In this document: positions 25,108 to 37,818 of the stretch, in pieces
How positions within the stretch are numbered: position 1 is the stretch's first letter
Layout: every line of letters begins with the position of its first letter
Assembly (NCBI GenBank): GCA_012932295.1
Contig: JAAONU010000018.1
Span: 1,916,206-1,980,205, forward strand
DNA from: Cyclina sinensis
Taxonomy: Eukaryota; Mollusca; Bivalvia; Venerida; Veneridae
Direction: 5' to 3'
Length of the DNA: 64,000 nucleotides
Translations under genes and position numbers: made by a program
Notes under the pieces: model-generated
What the model was told of the DNA's origin: nothing
What the model saw: the letters and a program-made list of their open reading frames with translations, nothing else
Database searches by the model: none

Positions 25108-28100
25108 ACAAGAGGGCCATAAAGGCCCTGGATTGCTCACCTGAGTACTTTGGCTGTAGGTTTGCTGTTAAGCAGTATTTCAATTTTTTAATTGAAAATA
25201 TGTAAGTGCCTACAAACCAAATATGTAAAACATCAGTCATTTAACTAGAACTATCACTAAAGGTGATTAATAACCCGACATGGGTGCTTGATACTGGAAC
25301 TTGAAAGCTTAGAAACAATGGTATAAAGTCGCAAAAGAAACATGGCAATATGTATTTAATAATATTTTATATAGAGAAAACAATTACCGGTAGACCATTG
25401 AACTATATATTTTCTAGTAGAACTAGGTGATGCTCTAGCTGATCTCTTCTGGATAAGACATCTAGAGCATTCACAAGCTTTACTTCAAACACGATCATCA
25501 TCAAATTTTACAAGTACATATTTTGGCTTAAATGCATCCTTATACATCTGGAAATAAATCCCTGACTGTTCCTGAAAATAATGAAGTATCATCCAGAAAC
25601 TGTTTTTTCTATTCTTAGTTAAAGTGAACAGTGACCTTGATCCATAGCAGGCCCAATATTCAATCCAAAGCATCGTCTTTATAGAAACTATCTTTAAAGA
25701 AATGTTCTACACAATACTTCATTCGTAACTCAAGTTATTGAGCAGAAACTCTTTTATTATTTTTAGTAACAGTGACCTTGACACTGACCTCAGCAGCCCC
25801 AAAGACGAACTTAACCTGTATTTTATGATTACCAAAAATGGTTTAAATCTGTCAAGCCTTTCATGAGTTATTATCCGGAAACCAGTTTTTCTATTTTTAG
25901 TTTAAGCGAACAGTGACCTTGACCCAACTGGCAAAATTTTTGATCCCAAGCGTCGTCTTCATAGAATTTACCTTTACAGCAAATTTCAACACAATATCTT
26001 ACTCCTAACTCAAGTTATTGAGCAGAAATTATTTAAGTTTTATTTTTAGTGACCTTAACCTTGGCCCCACCAGCCCCAATATCAAACTTGAACTGTTTCC
26101 TGTGATGTTTCACCTGTGTACTGATAATTGTTTAAATCTGTCAAGATTTCATGAGTTATCACCCGGAAACCATTTTCAACCATTTATTATTTTTAGTAAC
26201 AGTGACCTTGACTTTAGCCCCACCAGCCCAGATATCGAATGAGACCTGTATCTTATTATGTTAAACCTGTGTACCGAAAATTGTTTAAATCTGTCAAGAT
26301 TTTATGAATAATTGTCCAGAAACCGTTTTTCTATTTTTAGTAACAGTGACCTTGACCTTGGCCCCACAAGCCCCAATATCAAACTCGACCTGTACCTTAT
26401 GATGTTACAGCTGTGTACTGAAAATTGTTTAAACCTGTCAAGCCTTTCTTGAGTTATCGTCTGGACACTGTTTTTCAAATTTCAGCCACAATGACCTTGA
26501 TCTTGGCCCCAAAAGCCCCGATATCGAACTTGATCTGTACCTTATTATGTTACAGCTGTGTACCGAAAATTGTTTAAATCTGTCAAGCCTTTCATCAGTT
26601 ATTTTCCGGAAACCCTTTTTCTATTTTTAGATACAGTGACGTAGACCTTGGCCCCACCAGCCCAAATATCAAACGTGACCTGTATCTTGTAATGTTACAG
26701 CTGTTTACTAAAATTGTTTAAATACGTCAAGCCTTTCATGAGTTATTGTCTAGAAACCGTTTTTCTAATTTCAGTCACAGTGACCTTGACCTTGGCAACA
26801 CCAGCCCCAATATCGAACTTGACCTGTATCTTGTGACTTACAGCTGTTTACCAAATATTGTTTAAATCTGTCAAACCTTTCATGATTTACTGTCCAGAAA
26901 CCATGACGGACGGATGGACAGACGGACCGACCGACCAACCACCGAGCTCACTCCTATATACCTCCTTATTTTTTGTTTGTGGGGGTATTATAAAGGCTCT
27001 ATGACAGAAAGTAGAAATACCTATTATAAGCTATGCCGACCTTGACTTTGACTAAGTGACCTTAAACCCTACCCATGGGTAGAGGTCCAGGCAAGGAACC
27101 TATATATTGAATATCAAAGATATTGGTCTATAAATGAAGGCTCTATGAGGTACAGTAGATAAATCTTTTTTAGCCTCCGTGACTTTTAACCTAATCTAAT
27201 AAATTGAAAAAGCTTGATGAAGCTTGTTTCAAGCCAAATTTTAAAATCCTAGGCCTTGTTGTTTGAGAGAAGAAGATTTTTAAAGATTTTCTTCTATACT
27301 GCTATTTAAAACTTGTGACCCCTCAGGCGGGGCCAATAGTGACCCAATGGACATTTTTCTAACAAACTTGGTAGAAGTCCACTAGACAATGCTAAACCAA
27401 ATATCTTTACTCTAGGCCTTGTGGTTCCTGACAAGAAGATTTTTAAAGTTTTCCCTATATAATTCTAAGTAAAACATGTGACCCTTAGGGTGGGGCCTAT
27501 TTTGACCAATGGGCCATGATTTGAACAAACTTAATAGAGGTCCACTAGATAATGCTGCACACCAAATACCTTAATTCTAGGCCTTGTTGTTTATAACAAG
27601 AAGATTTTTTAAAGTTTTCCATATAACTCTTTGTAAAACATGTGACCCCTTGGGCGGGGCCATTTTTGACCTAGGATCCATGACTTGAACAAACTTGGTA
27701 GTGGTCCTCTACATAATTCTACATACAAAATATCTTAACTCTAAGCCTTATGATTTCTTTAGTGAAGATTATTAAAACCTTTCCCTATGTAACTCTATGT
27801 AAACAAGTGACACCCAGGGCTGGGCCCATTTTGACCCAGTGGCTATGATTTGAACAAACTTAGTAGAGGTCCACTAGAAAATACTACACACCAAATATCT
27901 AAGCTCTATGCCTTACGGTTTCTGAAAAGAATTTTTTGAAATTTTTCCTATATAACTCAATGTAAAATAAACTAACCCCTGGGTGGAGTCAGTTTTGACC
28001 CCAGGAACATAATTTGAACAAACTTGTTAGAGGTCCACTTCGTACCAAATATCTGAGCTCTTGGCCTTGAGGTTTCAGAGAAGAAGAAGATTTTTTACAA

Positions 28101-29415
28101 GAAGACAATGATGGCCCTTAAACACTCCCCTGAGTTAAGCAGTAGACAGTGTGTAACTGACTAGTTGTGGTATTCATCATGTACATCTTGTCACTAAACA
28201 TGCTAAATATCATTAGTCAACGCCTTTAGTTTCAACAGAAAGATTTTTCAAATTTTTCATATTTAAGTCTATGTAAAATAAGTGACACCTGGGGCGTGGC
28301 CAAATCTGACCCAAGGGACATAATTTGAACTAACACAATACTACTAAATATCTTAAGTCTAGGCTGTCTGGTTTAAAAAAAGTTTTTTCAAGTTCTTCCT
28401 ATATAAGCCTAACTAAATCAAGTGAACCCTGGTGAGGGGCCAATTTTGACACTGGGGACATAATCTGAACAATCTTGGTAGACATCCAGCAAATATCTAA
28501 AGTCCAGGTCTTCTAGTTGAAGAGAAGAAGATTTTTCAGGTTTTTCCTATAATTATAAGACTATGTAAATCAAGTGAACTCTGGGGCGTGGCCAATTTTG
28601 ACCCTGGGGAAATAATTTGAACAAACTTGGTAGACATTCATTATACAATACTACAAATCAAATATCTTAGCTCTAGGCATTGACAGTTCAGACAAGAAGA
28701 TTTTCAAAGATTTCATATTTTACACATATAGGACCCCTAGGGCGGGGCCAATTTTGACCCCAGGGCCAACATTTGAACAATTTTGGTAAAGGTCAACACA
28801 ATACTACACATCAAATATATAAGTCTAGGCCTTCTGGTAAAAGAGAAGGAAATTTTTCAAGTTTTTCCTATTCAAGTCTATGTAAATCAAGTGACCCCTG
28901 GGGTGTAGCCAATTTTGACCCTGGGGACATAATTTGAACAAACTTTGTAGACATCTATAAGACAATACTACATACCAAATATCTAAGCTCTATGCCTTGT
29001 GGTTTCAGACAAGAAGATTTTTAAAATTTTCCGATATAAGTCTATGAAAAATCCAGAGACCCCTGTGGTGGGGCCAATTTTGACTCTAGGGGAATAATTT
29101 GAACAACTTTTGTACAAGCCTACTAGAGGATGCCACATACTAAATATCTAAGCTCTAGGCGTTGTGGTTTAAGACAAGAAGATTTTTAAAGGTTTTTCCT
29201 TTCGGTTGCCATGGCAACCAGAGTTCTTGATTTCTTTGAACAACTTTGGAAGAGTTTCATACAAGGAACATCCTTGACAAGTTTCATCAACTTTAGCCCA
29301 GTGGTTTAGGAGGAGATGATGTTTAAAGGAAAATGTTGACGCACTAACACACTAACGCACGACGAAGGACGAAATGAGATCACAATAGCTCACTGACGTG
29401 CTCATGTGAGCTAAA
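25108..29415 (+). mobile_element. Composite dispersed element, GCTCACCTGAG family, with another element inside
   Basis: It opens ACAAGAGGGCCATAAAGGCC then GCTCACCTGAG (25135-25145) and closes near 29390-29415 with AGCTCACTGACGTG and CTCATGTGAGCT, the decayed family hairpin. The body is the GGGGCCAATTTTGACC / GAACAAACTTGGTAGAGG repeat in ~155-165-base units (27200-29200). An element of a different family is inserted at about 25244-26991: the phrase AATATGTAAAACATCAGTCAT ... AAAGGCTCTATGACAG is continuous in the copy at 47.5 kb. A second start-like block (ACAAGAAGACAATGATGGCC at about 28097) suggests two fused copies. Confidence 0.6.
25244..26991 (+). mobile_element. HINE-like element with ~145-base tandem core (CTATTTTTAG units), nested
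   Basis: It starts CTAGAACTATCACTAAAGG, as does the element at 39800. The core repeats the block CTTGGCCCCACCAGCCCCAA ... GAAACCGTTTTTCTATTTTTAG; landmarks at 26331, (26476), 26621 and 26765 give about 145 bases. A GACGGACGGATGGACAGACGG tract (about 26905-26940) is followed by a 3' hairpin with ATACCTCC and GGGGGTAT (26958-26988). No ORF of substance. Confidence 0.7.
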
Positions 29416-30010
29416 AATCCAACTTTTTAAATATGTTTTTAGCCCAGTGACCATGCAATGCAATGGAACGGAACCATCTGAACAATTTTGGTTGAGCTTC
29501 ATGCAAGGAAATGTGGCCTTAAGCTCAGACAAGGGCAATATGGGTTATGCACATGACCTTGTTGAGATGAAAATTTGAGCAAAGTCAGAAGAAAATCCTT
29601 GTTGTATAATTCACTGTTAAAAATTTGACCTTCAAGTGTGACATTAACCTTGAGCCATACAAGGTCAACATGGGTTCTACACACTGCTATAATGAGGTGA
29701 ACATCTGAGCCAAGTTTGAAGAATACTCTTAAAGTGGCATAGGATTTACAGAGCGGACACGAAAATTATATGACCTTCCAGTGTGATCTCGACCTTGACC
29801 AGACACAAGGGTAACATGGGTTCTGCACATCTCCATGTTGAGGTTAACATCAAAGCCAAGTTTGAAGAAAACCCTTCCATAAGTACATGATATACTGAGC
29901 GGACAAGGTGGAGACCGACCGGCCGACGGGACAAAGCGATTCCAGTATAGTCCCCTCCTCCACATCTTGTGGTGGGGTATAATAACCGAGGTAGTCATGG
30001 GTCTTGTGTA
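29416..30010 (+). repeat. Tandem-core element fragment with terminal hairpin
   Basis: Units with GACAAGGGCAATATGGGTT / ACAAGGTCAACATGGGTTC / ACAAGGGTAACATGGGTTC at about 29529, 29666 and 29807, i.e. 137-141 bases apart. They are followed by GACCGACCGGCCGACGGGAC and a 3' hairpin near 29945-29985 (TAGTCCCCTCCTCCAC ... GTGGTGGGGTATAATAA). The 5' end is not clear. Minus-strand ORFs at 29499-29998 are tandem-repeat by-products. Confidence 0.6.
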
Positions 30011-30262
30011 TCAAACTTCCTCACAAAATCTTCTACCAAACTTTTCTATCAAAAGGACTAAGCTCAACACATTAATATCATGTAGGCATCACTAAATTAT
30101 TACAGAATCACAGTTAAAGTTACAGAGTGGACAAAAATATGGATGACCTCTAAGAGAAACCTTATCCTTTGAGTTATGCAGCTGGGAGTTATATGTGATA
30201 ATTGGTCTCAATGTGCTTAAAATTTGTTCAACGTATTTCAAAATCCCTTCATTCTTGATGAA

Positions 30263-30527
30263 TTTGTTTGTTTTTATCGGGGTTTAACGCCACTTTAACA
30301 GCTAAGGTCATATCACGGCGGTCAGTGTTCCTGGGTATCAAGCCAGTGTACTAACCAATTTCTCCGCAAGCCACTGTCTACTTCCTCACTTGCTTCAGAG
30401 ATGAGGGACAAATGACCTACAGATCAATTATCACGCAGAAATTTTGCCGGCCTTGATGGGGATTGAACCGATATCGTCAAGTTTGACAATCTGATGCTCT
30501 ACCGATTGAGCTAGCCGGGCCGGCCCT
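30263..30527 (-). mobile_element. tRNA-derived SINE (family 2) with target duplication
   Basis: On the minus strand it begins GCCGGCCCGGCTAGCTCAAT with an A-box-like TAGCTCAATCGGTAGAGC and a B box GGTTCAATCCC, then a 3' body and the tail TGGCGTTAAACCCCGATAAA. Flanking copies CATTCTTGATGAA (30250-30262) and CATTCATGATGAA (30528-30540) look like a 13-base target-site duplication with one change. It is a retroposed tRNA-like sequence, not a functional tRNA: the anticodon arm region does not fold cleanly by eye. Confidence 0.85.
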
Positions 30528-31029
30528 CATTCATGATGAAGCAAAAGCTGGAACAAAAAGTGGACTGACTGACTTTCCCACATAATGATCCCTGTATTCT
30601 CATCCAAACTGTGTTTATGAGGGTATAAAAGACAGACATTAAATAAACATGGCCAGGTTGTGTTGTTATTCTTAACTACTGCAGTTTCTATCAGTTTATC
30701 TATCTGTTGTTTTGAATATCGAGCATATATGTTTAACAGTTTTTTATGTAATTCTAAAAATAAGCATCATTAAAATAATAATGAAAGGTTTTTATCAGCA
30801 GGTATAATATCAAATAATTCCCTTGAATTTTCAGGAGTTATAATCCTGATGAGCATTAAACAAGATGGTCATAATGGCCTCATATCCCTCACCTGATTAC
30901 CACCACTTAAAACAGCATGGCCAATGGAGGAATCAAGGTAAGTTTACCCACTATAAAGGTTAAAATTTACATAAAAAATTGTAAATCAAGTCCAAACTTC
31001 ATGGATACAGCTTAAAATACTGTAAGTCG

Positions 31030-32350
31030 GTCAGCAGTACAAAGTCAACGTCAGCTTACTTAATACAAGAAAGTAGGTCAATGCCCATGTCAACCAAATT
31101 CTTAGTTGAAATCTCTGGAACAATTGTGTGATTCAAATTTGCATCTTTTAGTTGCAAAAACAACAAAGTAGGTCAGGAGGTCAATGTCATCAAAGATCAA
31201 AGATGAATTCTGCATACATAATATAATCAGCCAAGTTAAGTTTAAACTACAAGGAAAATTACAGAATAGTTTCAATTTCCATATTTCAACTTCAAAAACA
31301 ACAAAGTAGATCAGTAGGTCATGGTCAATGTGAACTAAGGTCAAGTTGTAATCTACATGCAACATTTGAGTATAGTTAAAATTTCCATACTGTAGCTGTA
31401 AAATCATGTAAGTAGGTCAAAGTCAATGTGAGCTACAGTCAAAGTTTTAATCCACATGCAAAATCATAATTAAAGTTCAAATTTCCATACTGTTGTACTG
31501 TTAAAAAACAAGTATATGTAGTTCTACAATAGATCAAGGTAAATGTCCACTAAGGTTAAATTTGAAAATGTTTTAAATCTGAATGCAAAATTTTAAGTAC
31601 AGTTCAAATTTCAATAATGTGGCTGCAAAATCAAAGAAGTAGTCAATAGGTCAAGGTAAGAAAAGTAATTGATTTGTTTTTCCTTGTAAGACTAAATACA
31701 TAAAGAAGTCCCCACCCCAACGTCGGGATCAATTTTGACCCTAGATAAATAATATGAATATTTTTTGTAAAAGTTAAGTATACAGTGTTACATACCAAAG
31801 ATCTTAGTTTTACAGCCTCTGATTTCTGACAGGAAGATTTTCAAAAATTTTGTATTTAAAATAAATAAGACCTCTGGGATGGGGCCAATGCTAACCTCAG
31901 GGACATAATTTGTTCAAACATAATGGAGGTTTACTTTACAATGAAACATACAAAATATATAATCTCTAGGGTCTAAAGAATACAGTTCAGACAGAAAGAT
32001 TTTTGAAGTTTTCCACATACAACATGATGAAAAATGATTAACTAGACCCACCCCCACCTACAGGCAGAGTCAATATTGACTCTACAGCAAAATTTGAACA
32101 ATCTTTGCGAAAGTAAGTTATACAATTCTACAATAAAAATATCTAAGGACTATGGCCTATGGTTTTTGACAAGAACATATCCAAAGATTGTTCATTTTGC
32201 ACAAATAAAACCCCCTTTGGTTTCTGTAAATTTTCACCCCAGCGAATTTTCTGTGTTAGGGGCTTCTAGATAACACTCAATGCAAAAATATTTTAGCCCT
32301 AGGCCTTGCAGTTAAATGATTAAGGTTTTTTTTAATTTCACATGGGTGTT
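31030..32350 (+). repeat. Degenerate repeat fragments (AGTAGGTCA units; GGGGCCAAT units)
   Basis: 31030-31660 holds irregular units with AAAGTAGGTCA(A/G) and CAAATTTCCATACTG, spaced about 100-130 bases. 31690-32350 holds decayed units of the GGGGCCAAT / GACAAGAAGATTTT family. No clear ends. Homologous fragments occur at 53.4-54.4 kb. Confidence 0.5.
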
Positions 32351-32439
32351 CAACAAAAGTCCCCACTGGTGTGGATGGAATGACTTATTTCCAGAAGAGC
32401 CCATGGTGTGTGTATTACCCCAATACCCTGTCTAGGTCG

Positions 32440-32575
32440 ATACTACTGTAAACAGTACCATAAGGGTACCAACAAGTCCTGGGAAATCAGTCAGTAACTC
32501 AGTCGCTACCCAGAACACGGGTCACCAGCTTTGTAGCCCAAAGCACCAACAACTGGGCCACCTGACCCCTTTTAT
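32440..32575 (-). mobile_element. Degenerate SINE-like sequence, tentative
   Basis: On the minus strand GGGGTCAGGTGGCCCAGTTG ... GTGACCCGTGTTCTGGGTAG resembles a decayed tRNA head (TGGCCCAGTTG as A box, weak B box). There is no recognisable tail and no target duplication. Confidence 0.3.
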
Positions 32576-32879
32576 AATTTTAGAAATAGGCTAAGACAAG
32601 CATTATAACACATTAGCAAAACTTATATAACTAACTGATCACTGCACTTCCTGCCATCCCCCTCTAACAATGTGCCAAATATTAACCAGCTATCACTGAA
32701 TGCAAATAATACCCCCCCTGATGTCCTTGATAAAGACAGGAATAACTTTTGTGTGAAAAAGTAACAGGTAAAAAGAAATTATCTCTAGTGAAAAGAGACA
32801 ACATTGTACAGATAATTGTATCAAGTAAGATTTTAAATCATCAAAACAAGTTTGAAACTGGTAAAATGAAAAGAAGCCA

Positions 32880-34420
32880 TAACTATGTAACATTTTAGTG
32901 GTCTGAACCCAAATTCGAACTCGGAATTGACCTGTATTTAATGATGTTACCCCTGTGTACCCAAAAATTATTTCAATCCAGTGACTACTTAAACAGTTAT
33001 CAACTGGAAATGTTTTTTTGTTTTTTTTTCGGAAAACTTAAGATGACTCTGTAAACATTTTGTGGTCTGAACCCGAATTCGAACTCAACCTTTATTTATT
33101 TTAATGATACAGTCCAATCACTCCTTAAAGAGTTATCATCCGGAAACCATTTTTCTACAAAACTGAAGATGAAAAGGGGCCATAACTTTGTAAAAAAAAT
33201 AGTGGTCTGAACCCGTATTCAAACTTGACCTGTATTTATGATGTCACACCTGTGTACTAAAAATTATAACAATCCATTGATTCCTTCATGAGATATCATC
33301 TGGAAACCAAAGGACCAACTGACAATCTCTCACTTAGCTATACCCCCTTTAATTCATTTGTGGGAGTATAACTGACTGCCATTCATGGTTTAAGAGATAT
33401 GCTCCAGACATGTAAAATGAATTAAGGCGAGATAATGAGTAAACTTGATGAGTTAAGGTTCTAGTACACTGCACCTACTCTCAATGTCCTCTATTATCTT
33501 ATGGAATTTATTCTTCATTGGTGATTTAGTTATACTCTGGACAAAACCAGACAGACAGACAGAAGGACAGACGGACAAGTTGCTGGCTTTATGCTCACCC
33601 TTCAAGGCGCATAAAAATGACTGTGATTTTTAGTCAATAAGGGTAAACATTTCATGTAGCTTGTAGGCTGTGTGTCAAAGGGTACTCTAGGTAATGAGGA
33701 AGAACATTTTCATATTTAAGCTGACCATGACCTTGACCTCTGAACTACTGACATCATAAACAATACAAAATGTACGGGTCTTCTTCTCAATAAGGGCAAC
33801 CATGTTATGAACTTTGAAGGCTGTGGGTCAATTTGTACTCAAGTTATTATTGACCAAGACCTTGACCATGGTCCTCACGGATCCCAAAAAACATAAGAAT
33901 CTTCTACTCAATAAGATCAACCACACCATGAAATTTGAAGGGTGCATGTCAAATGGTACTTGAGGTTTTTCAGCAGAAACCATTTTAATATTGAACATTA
34001 CCTTGACCTTTGACCTACTGACCCTTAAAACATTAGGGGTCTTTACACAGTAAGGGCAACGACTTTATGAAGTTTGAAAGTTGTGGGTCAAATGGTGCTC
34101 ATGACAGTGACCTTGACCTACTAATCCCAAACACAATAAGGGTCCTCTACCAAAAAGGCAACTACCCTATGAAGTTTGAAGGTATGTCAAATTTCATTTC
34201 ACTTGAGATATTGAGCGGAAATGCTTTGACCTTTACCTTTTACCTACGGACCTCAAAAACAAAAGGGGTCTTTTACTCAATAAGGGCAACCACCTTATGA
34301 AGTTTGCAGAGTGTACGTCATTTAGCACACAAGTTACTGAGTGAAAACGATGAGGTCTACTGACTGATCAACCGACCTACTGACATCTGCAGAACAATAT
34401 ACCCACTCTTCTTCTAAGAA
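32880..34420 (+). repeat. Tandem-core repeat fragments with two terminal-hairpin remnants
   Basis: 32880-33380: three units with GTGGTCTGAACCC at about 32899, 33063 and 33203, ending in TATACCCCCTTTAATTC ... GTGGGAGTATAAC. 33540-33620: GACAGACAGACAGAAGGACAG and a short GCTCACCC / GGCGCATA end. 33630-34420: units with (A/C)TCAATAAGGGCAACCA and GAAGTTTGAAGGCTGTGGG with many deletions, the same family as 24.7-24.9 and 57.3-58.17 kb. No coding sequence. Confidence 0.6.
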
Positions 34421-35216
34421 GGGAAAAATAAAGATAATCTACACATCATATCAAAGGGTGAATGTGAAGAAAATGCCATCACACGTCTTTATCACGTGCA
34501 CTTCCAGCTTCATATTCATCTTTTGATATCAGTATTTCAAGAACGATATGTTTCTTTAATTGTCAAATTAGAGAACAAGGACAGTGCAAGAAGCAGCAAT
34601 ATATGCCCTACTGAAAAAGAAATAATGTAATCAAGACAAAACAAATCTTCTGCCAACACCCCCACTTCCTAAAAATTTCTGAGTATAAAGGCTGCCAGTA
34701 TCCTATTCCATATGCAATGAATTTTTTACCTTGACCTTGGAAACCTGGGTCTTGTTTGCAATATGTCAGCTCAATCTGATTAGCATTTGTGGTAAGTTAT
34801 AATATAAAATCCTATTAAAATTTCAGTTACAGAGTAGATAAGAACTGTACAAAGTAACAGTTGCTGAAATCACTATAAGCCCTTAAATATATATCTTGAT
34901 TGTACTTAATTCAAAGGTTACTATTTAAGCACAAAACTGTGAAATCATTTAAATTTGCTGAGATGAAATTTCAAGCAAACAGCAAAAATGTTAAGTTTGT
35001 GCAGTCCTAAAGTCACACATTTCTAATTTCTATTTCTGCATTAATAATGAAAAGTAACAAAACTAAACAACAGCTGCACTGCACGTCATCATCCCACATA
35101 TGTGTCAATTTGAGCCATCTGCTTTGAAAAAAAACAAAAACTGACAGGTCCTACTGTTAGTTGGCATTAATTGACACAAATTATGCATAAAAGATTGACA
35201 GATGATAAAAGTCTGA

Positions 35217-35510
35217 TGGAGTAGATTAGTTGTCCAGTGGTAACATGCTGGTCTGGTTACCCAGGGGTCACAAGTTCAATCCCCAGCTCCTCCACTAACT
35301 TTTCTAATTGTCTTTCAGGTGAGATGTTAAACTGAGGTACCATGTATCAAAGCCATGCACTGTGCATGGAAAAGAATATGGGCAGTTCCTGGAGTGGATT
35401 GCTTTCTTTATCTTGCACTATCCTCCCAAACCCAAAATAACTAACTTCTGGAGGGTGTATCCATCATATGGAAAATCAGTTCCGACTATAAATTCCAGCA
35501 TTTGTTAAAT
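35217..35510 (+). mobile_element. tRNA-derived SINE (family 3)
   Basis: The plus-strand head GTAGATTAGTTGTCCAGTGG (A-box region TTGTCCAGTGGTAAC) and CAAGTTCAATCCCCAGC (B box) are about 50 bases apart, followed by a unique body with CAGGTGAGATGTTAAACTGAGG and a 3' end near TTGTTAAATTTATTTTG. It looks like a retroposed tRNA-like element. I cannot define a target duplication. Confidence 0.7.
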
Positions 35511-35739
35511 TTATTTTGAACAGTAACACACAATCTCTACTAGAGTAACAGCCAAGATAATAAATAATCAGAACTGACTGTCAAAATACTGCAACATAAA
35601 TACTGTTTGCAAGATTTATATTAAAGTCTGAGCAACTCCAGCTTTCAAGCAAATATGGGTTATTTTTCTTCCATTCATGTGTTTTTTTTTGGTATCAAAT
35701 ATGGTTCAGAATCCACATTGACACAATTCTTTAACAAAA

Positions 35740-35745
<6 letters not shown>

Positions 35746-35792
<47 letters not shown>
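35746..35792. repeat. (TA)n microsatellite
   Basis: About 23 uninterrupted AT dinucleotides. Confidence 0.98.
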
Positions 35793-35795
<3 letters not shown>

Positions 35796-36309
35796 ACTTG
35801 AATACTTGGAGTTAAAGTTAGTACAAAAACTATGGTAAGTACACTTACATCACTGTTCGAATTTAAAAAAAACCCTGCAAAATGTCTTGTAAGTGAAAAG
35901 AATGTCTAATTACTGTTTATACTTAAATGAAAAAATATAAACATTAAAACCAATTAATGATACAGATAAATAATATCTTCACAGAATGGTGTTGTATTAA
36001 AAAGGTTTACTCTAAAACAACAAATCAGTTTTTTTGATTCTCCTGTAAAATTTTTAAAAATTCAGTTACAGTACTTCTTGCGCCAAGCTGACGAGATGGA
36101 ATTTGATCTTTCAATTGTTCATAAAAACTCTGTGTTGTTGTTATTCTGAATGTTTGCATATGTTATTGCATGGTAGCTGTAATAAGTTGGTACAGTTCCA
36201 TATTGTTCAACTGCAAAGGTTTTCAGAAAAAATGTGACCAATCAGTGTTTGTCGAATTGTAGTGGGAGTTGTTATAGTTGATTGAAGTTAGTCATGGTTC
36301 GTTCGAGCT

Positions 36310-36650
36310 CATTAGCTGACAACGAATGCATTTAAGTCGCCGAGAACAATTGTTCATGAAGTTGGTGAATTATTAAGAAGCAAACTGAGCTGTTCACAGA
36401 AACAATGCAGGTGAAGTTGTTGAGGTTTATAAACATTCAATACTGATATAAACGGAGATGTTATATGATTACAAACACATTCAATATCTGCCATAGAAGT
36501 ATCAATGCCCCTAAAGTCAAAGATGCAAACACCTCCTTTGGTGTCTGGCTGTTTTTGTGTGTTGGCCTATGGGTATCATGTATTTGGGGTTGAACTATGT
36601 CATCAGCACTTGTCCACGTTTCCTGAAGAGCTATAATATCAGCCTGGTCG
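36310..36650 (-). pseudogene. Non-LTR retrotransposon AP-endonuclease (EEP) domain fossil
   Basis: Read on the minus strand the segment shows three conserved blocks of the exonuclease-endonuclease-phosphatase domain in the correct order: DIIALQETW at about 36640-36613 (catalytic Glu), GGVCIF at about 36537-36519 followed by IECVCNHI, and TIVLGDLNAF at about 36345-36325 (GDxN catalytic motif). The blocks lie in different frames and stops intervene, so it is a dead fragment. No reverse transcriptase follows. Sequence continuing to about 36060 may belong to the same relic. The fold also occurs in host enzymes, but the motif set and the intronic repeat setting point to a retroelement. Confidence 0.7.
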
Positions 36651-36659
36651 AAAAATAAT

Positions 36660-37505
36660 TGTTTTTAATTTCATGACAATGGGAGGAAAAGTGAAAGCCA
36701 GACTAGGTTTCACAATTTTAAGCTCCGGTGGACATTTTGTGCAGCAAAGCGGAAGTGCTGGCAATATGCACAACAAAGGTTGGTACTGTTCACTCATGTG
36801 AAGTTTCGTCAAAATCCTGCCAGCAGTATGACCTGTGAAAGCCAGTCAAGGATTTTCTATTTTTATTTTTGGTGGCCATTTTGTGCAGGGAAGCAGAACA
36901 CGCAAGCAATATGCACAACTAGGATTGGTACTGATCACTCGTTTGAAATTTCGTCAAAATCCCGCTAGAAGTTTGACTTGTGAAAGCCGGACAAAATTTT
37001 TCTTTTTTTTTAGCTCTGGCGGCCATTTTCTGCAGAAAAGCAGAAAGTGCCAGGGACATGTTCAACAAGGGTTGGCAATGATTACCCCTTAGAAGTGTTG
37101 TCGACAACAGTTTGACCTGTGAAAGCCTGACAAGATTTTTCTTAGGTCTGGTGGCCATTTTGTGCAGATAAGGGGAACATGCCAGCGACATACACAACTA
37201 GGGTTTGTACTGATCACTTCTGTGAAGTTTCATTGAAATTCCACCAGCAGTATCACCTGCGAAAGCCGGTAAATGTTTTTCTATTTTTAGCTCTGGCGGC
37301 CTTTACTGCAGCAAAGTGGAAAGTGCCAGCAATATGAACATCTAGAGTTGGTATTGATTACTCCTGTGAAGTTTCTTCAAAATCCTGCCAGCAGTTTGAC
37401 CTGTGAAAGCCAGACAATCTGAATGCGGAAGGACAGAGGAACTTACAGACAGATGGACGGCAAAGGCAAAAACAAATGTCTCCCAAATTTTTGGGAGGCA
37501 TGATA
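36660..37505 (+). mobile_element. HINE-like element with ~125-130-base tandem core (CTGGCGGCCATTTT units)
   Basis: Units contain TGACCTGTGAAAGCC(A/G)GACAA and (G/C)GGCCATTTTGTGCAG, repeated at about 36725, 36869, 37018, 37148 and 37285. A GACAGATGGACGGCAAAGGC stretch and a 3' hairpin (ATGTCTCCCAAATTT and TTGGGAGGCAT, about 37468-37502) end it. ORFs on both strands here (36780-37197) are tandem-repeat by-products. Confidence 0.65.
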
Positions 37506-37818
37506 AAACAAACAAAAGTAACAAAACAATGTGTCATCTAAATTTGCCTTGGTTATCAAATAGCTAATATGTTAGTTCAAAATTAAAACTGGTGAATAAA
37601 AGCAACATATAAATGTCAGAGGTGAGAAAAATGATATGAATGTACTTAATTCAGATAATGACATTTTTATTATGATTTCTGTAAGTCTTATAAAACTGCG
37701 GACTAAAATTCAAACATTATTCTAGTGTGAAATATGTGAAAATTCATCTCGTGCAAACAAAATGATTTCTCTGTTTACCATATAAAAAAAAATTCCAACT
37801 GTACATTAAAAGCCATAC

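Larger units (their letters stand above)
24120..37818 (-). other. SACS: 13.7 kb intron of the sacsin-like gene
   Basis: The donor is CAG|GTATGG at 37819/37818 and the acceptor CTGTTTCAG at 24121-24120. Phase 1 on both sides and continuous homology across the junction (repeat 1 of sacsin aligns through ICKS-E-MYQIR) argue that no exon is missing between them. The intron is almost entirely repeat sequence: elements, tandem arrays, SINEs, a TA run and a retrotransposon fossil, listed separately. At 24200-24700 and 34430-35215 I see nothing specific. Confidence 0.85.

Noticed and set aside
30263..30540. A functional tRNA gene from the tRNA-like head
   Set aside because: Followed by a SINE body and tail and flanked by a target duplication; the cloverleaf is not clean by eye. 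The same reasoning applies to the heads at 5.77, 35.2 and 42.6 kb.
36780..37524. Several ORFs of 60-92 aa on both strands
   Set aside because: Lie wholly in tandem repeat units of the HINE-like element.
37775..37818. C-terminal tail after CKS in the repeat-1 exon ORF
   Set aside because: Read-through past the donor CAG|GTATGG into the intron.
24120..37818. A missing sacsin exon between the repeat-1 exon and the giant exon
   Set aside because: Phases match (1 to 1) and the protein aligns to sacsin without a gap across the junction.
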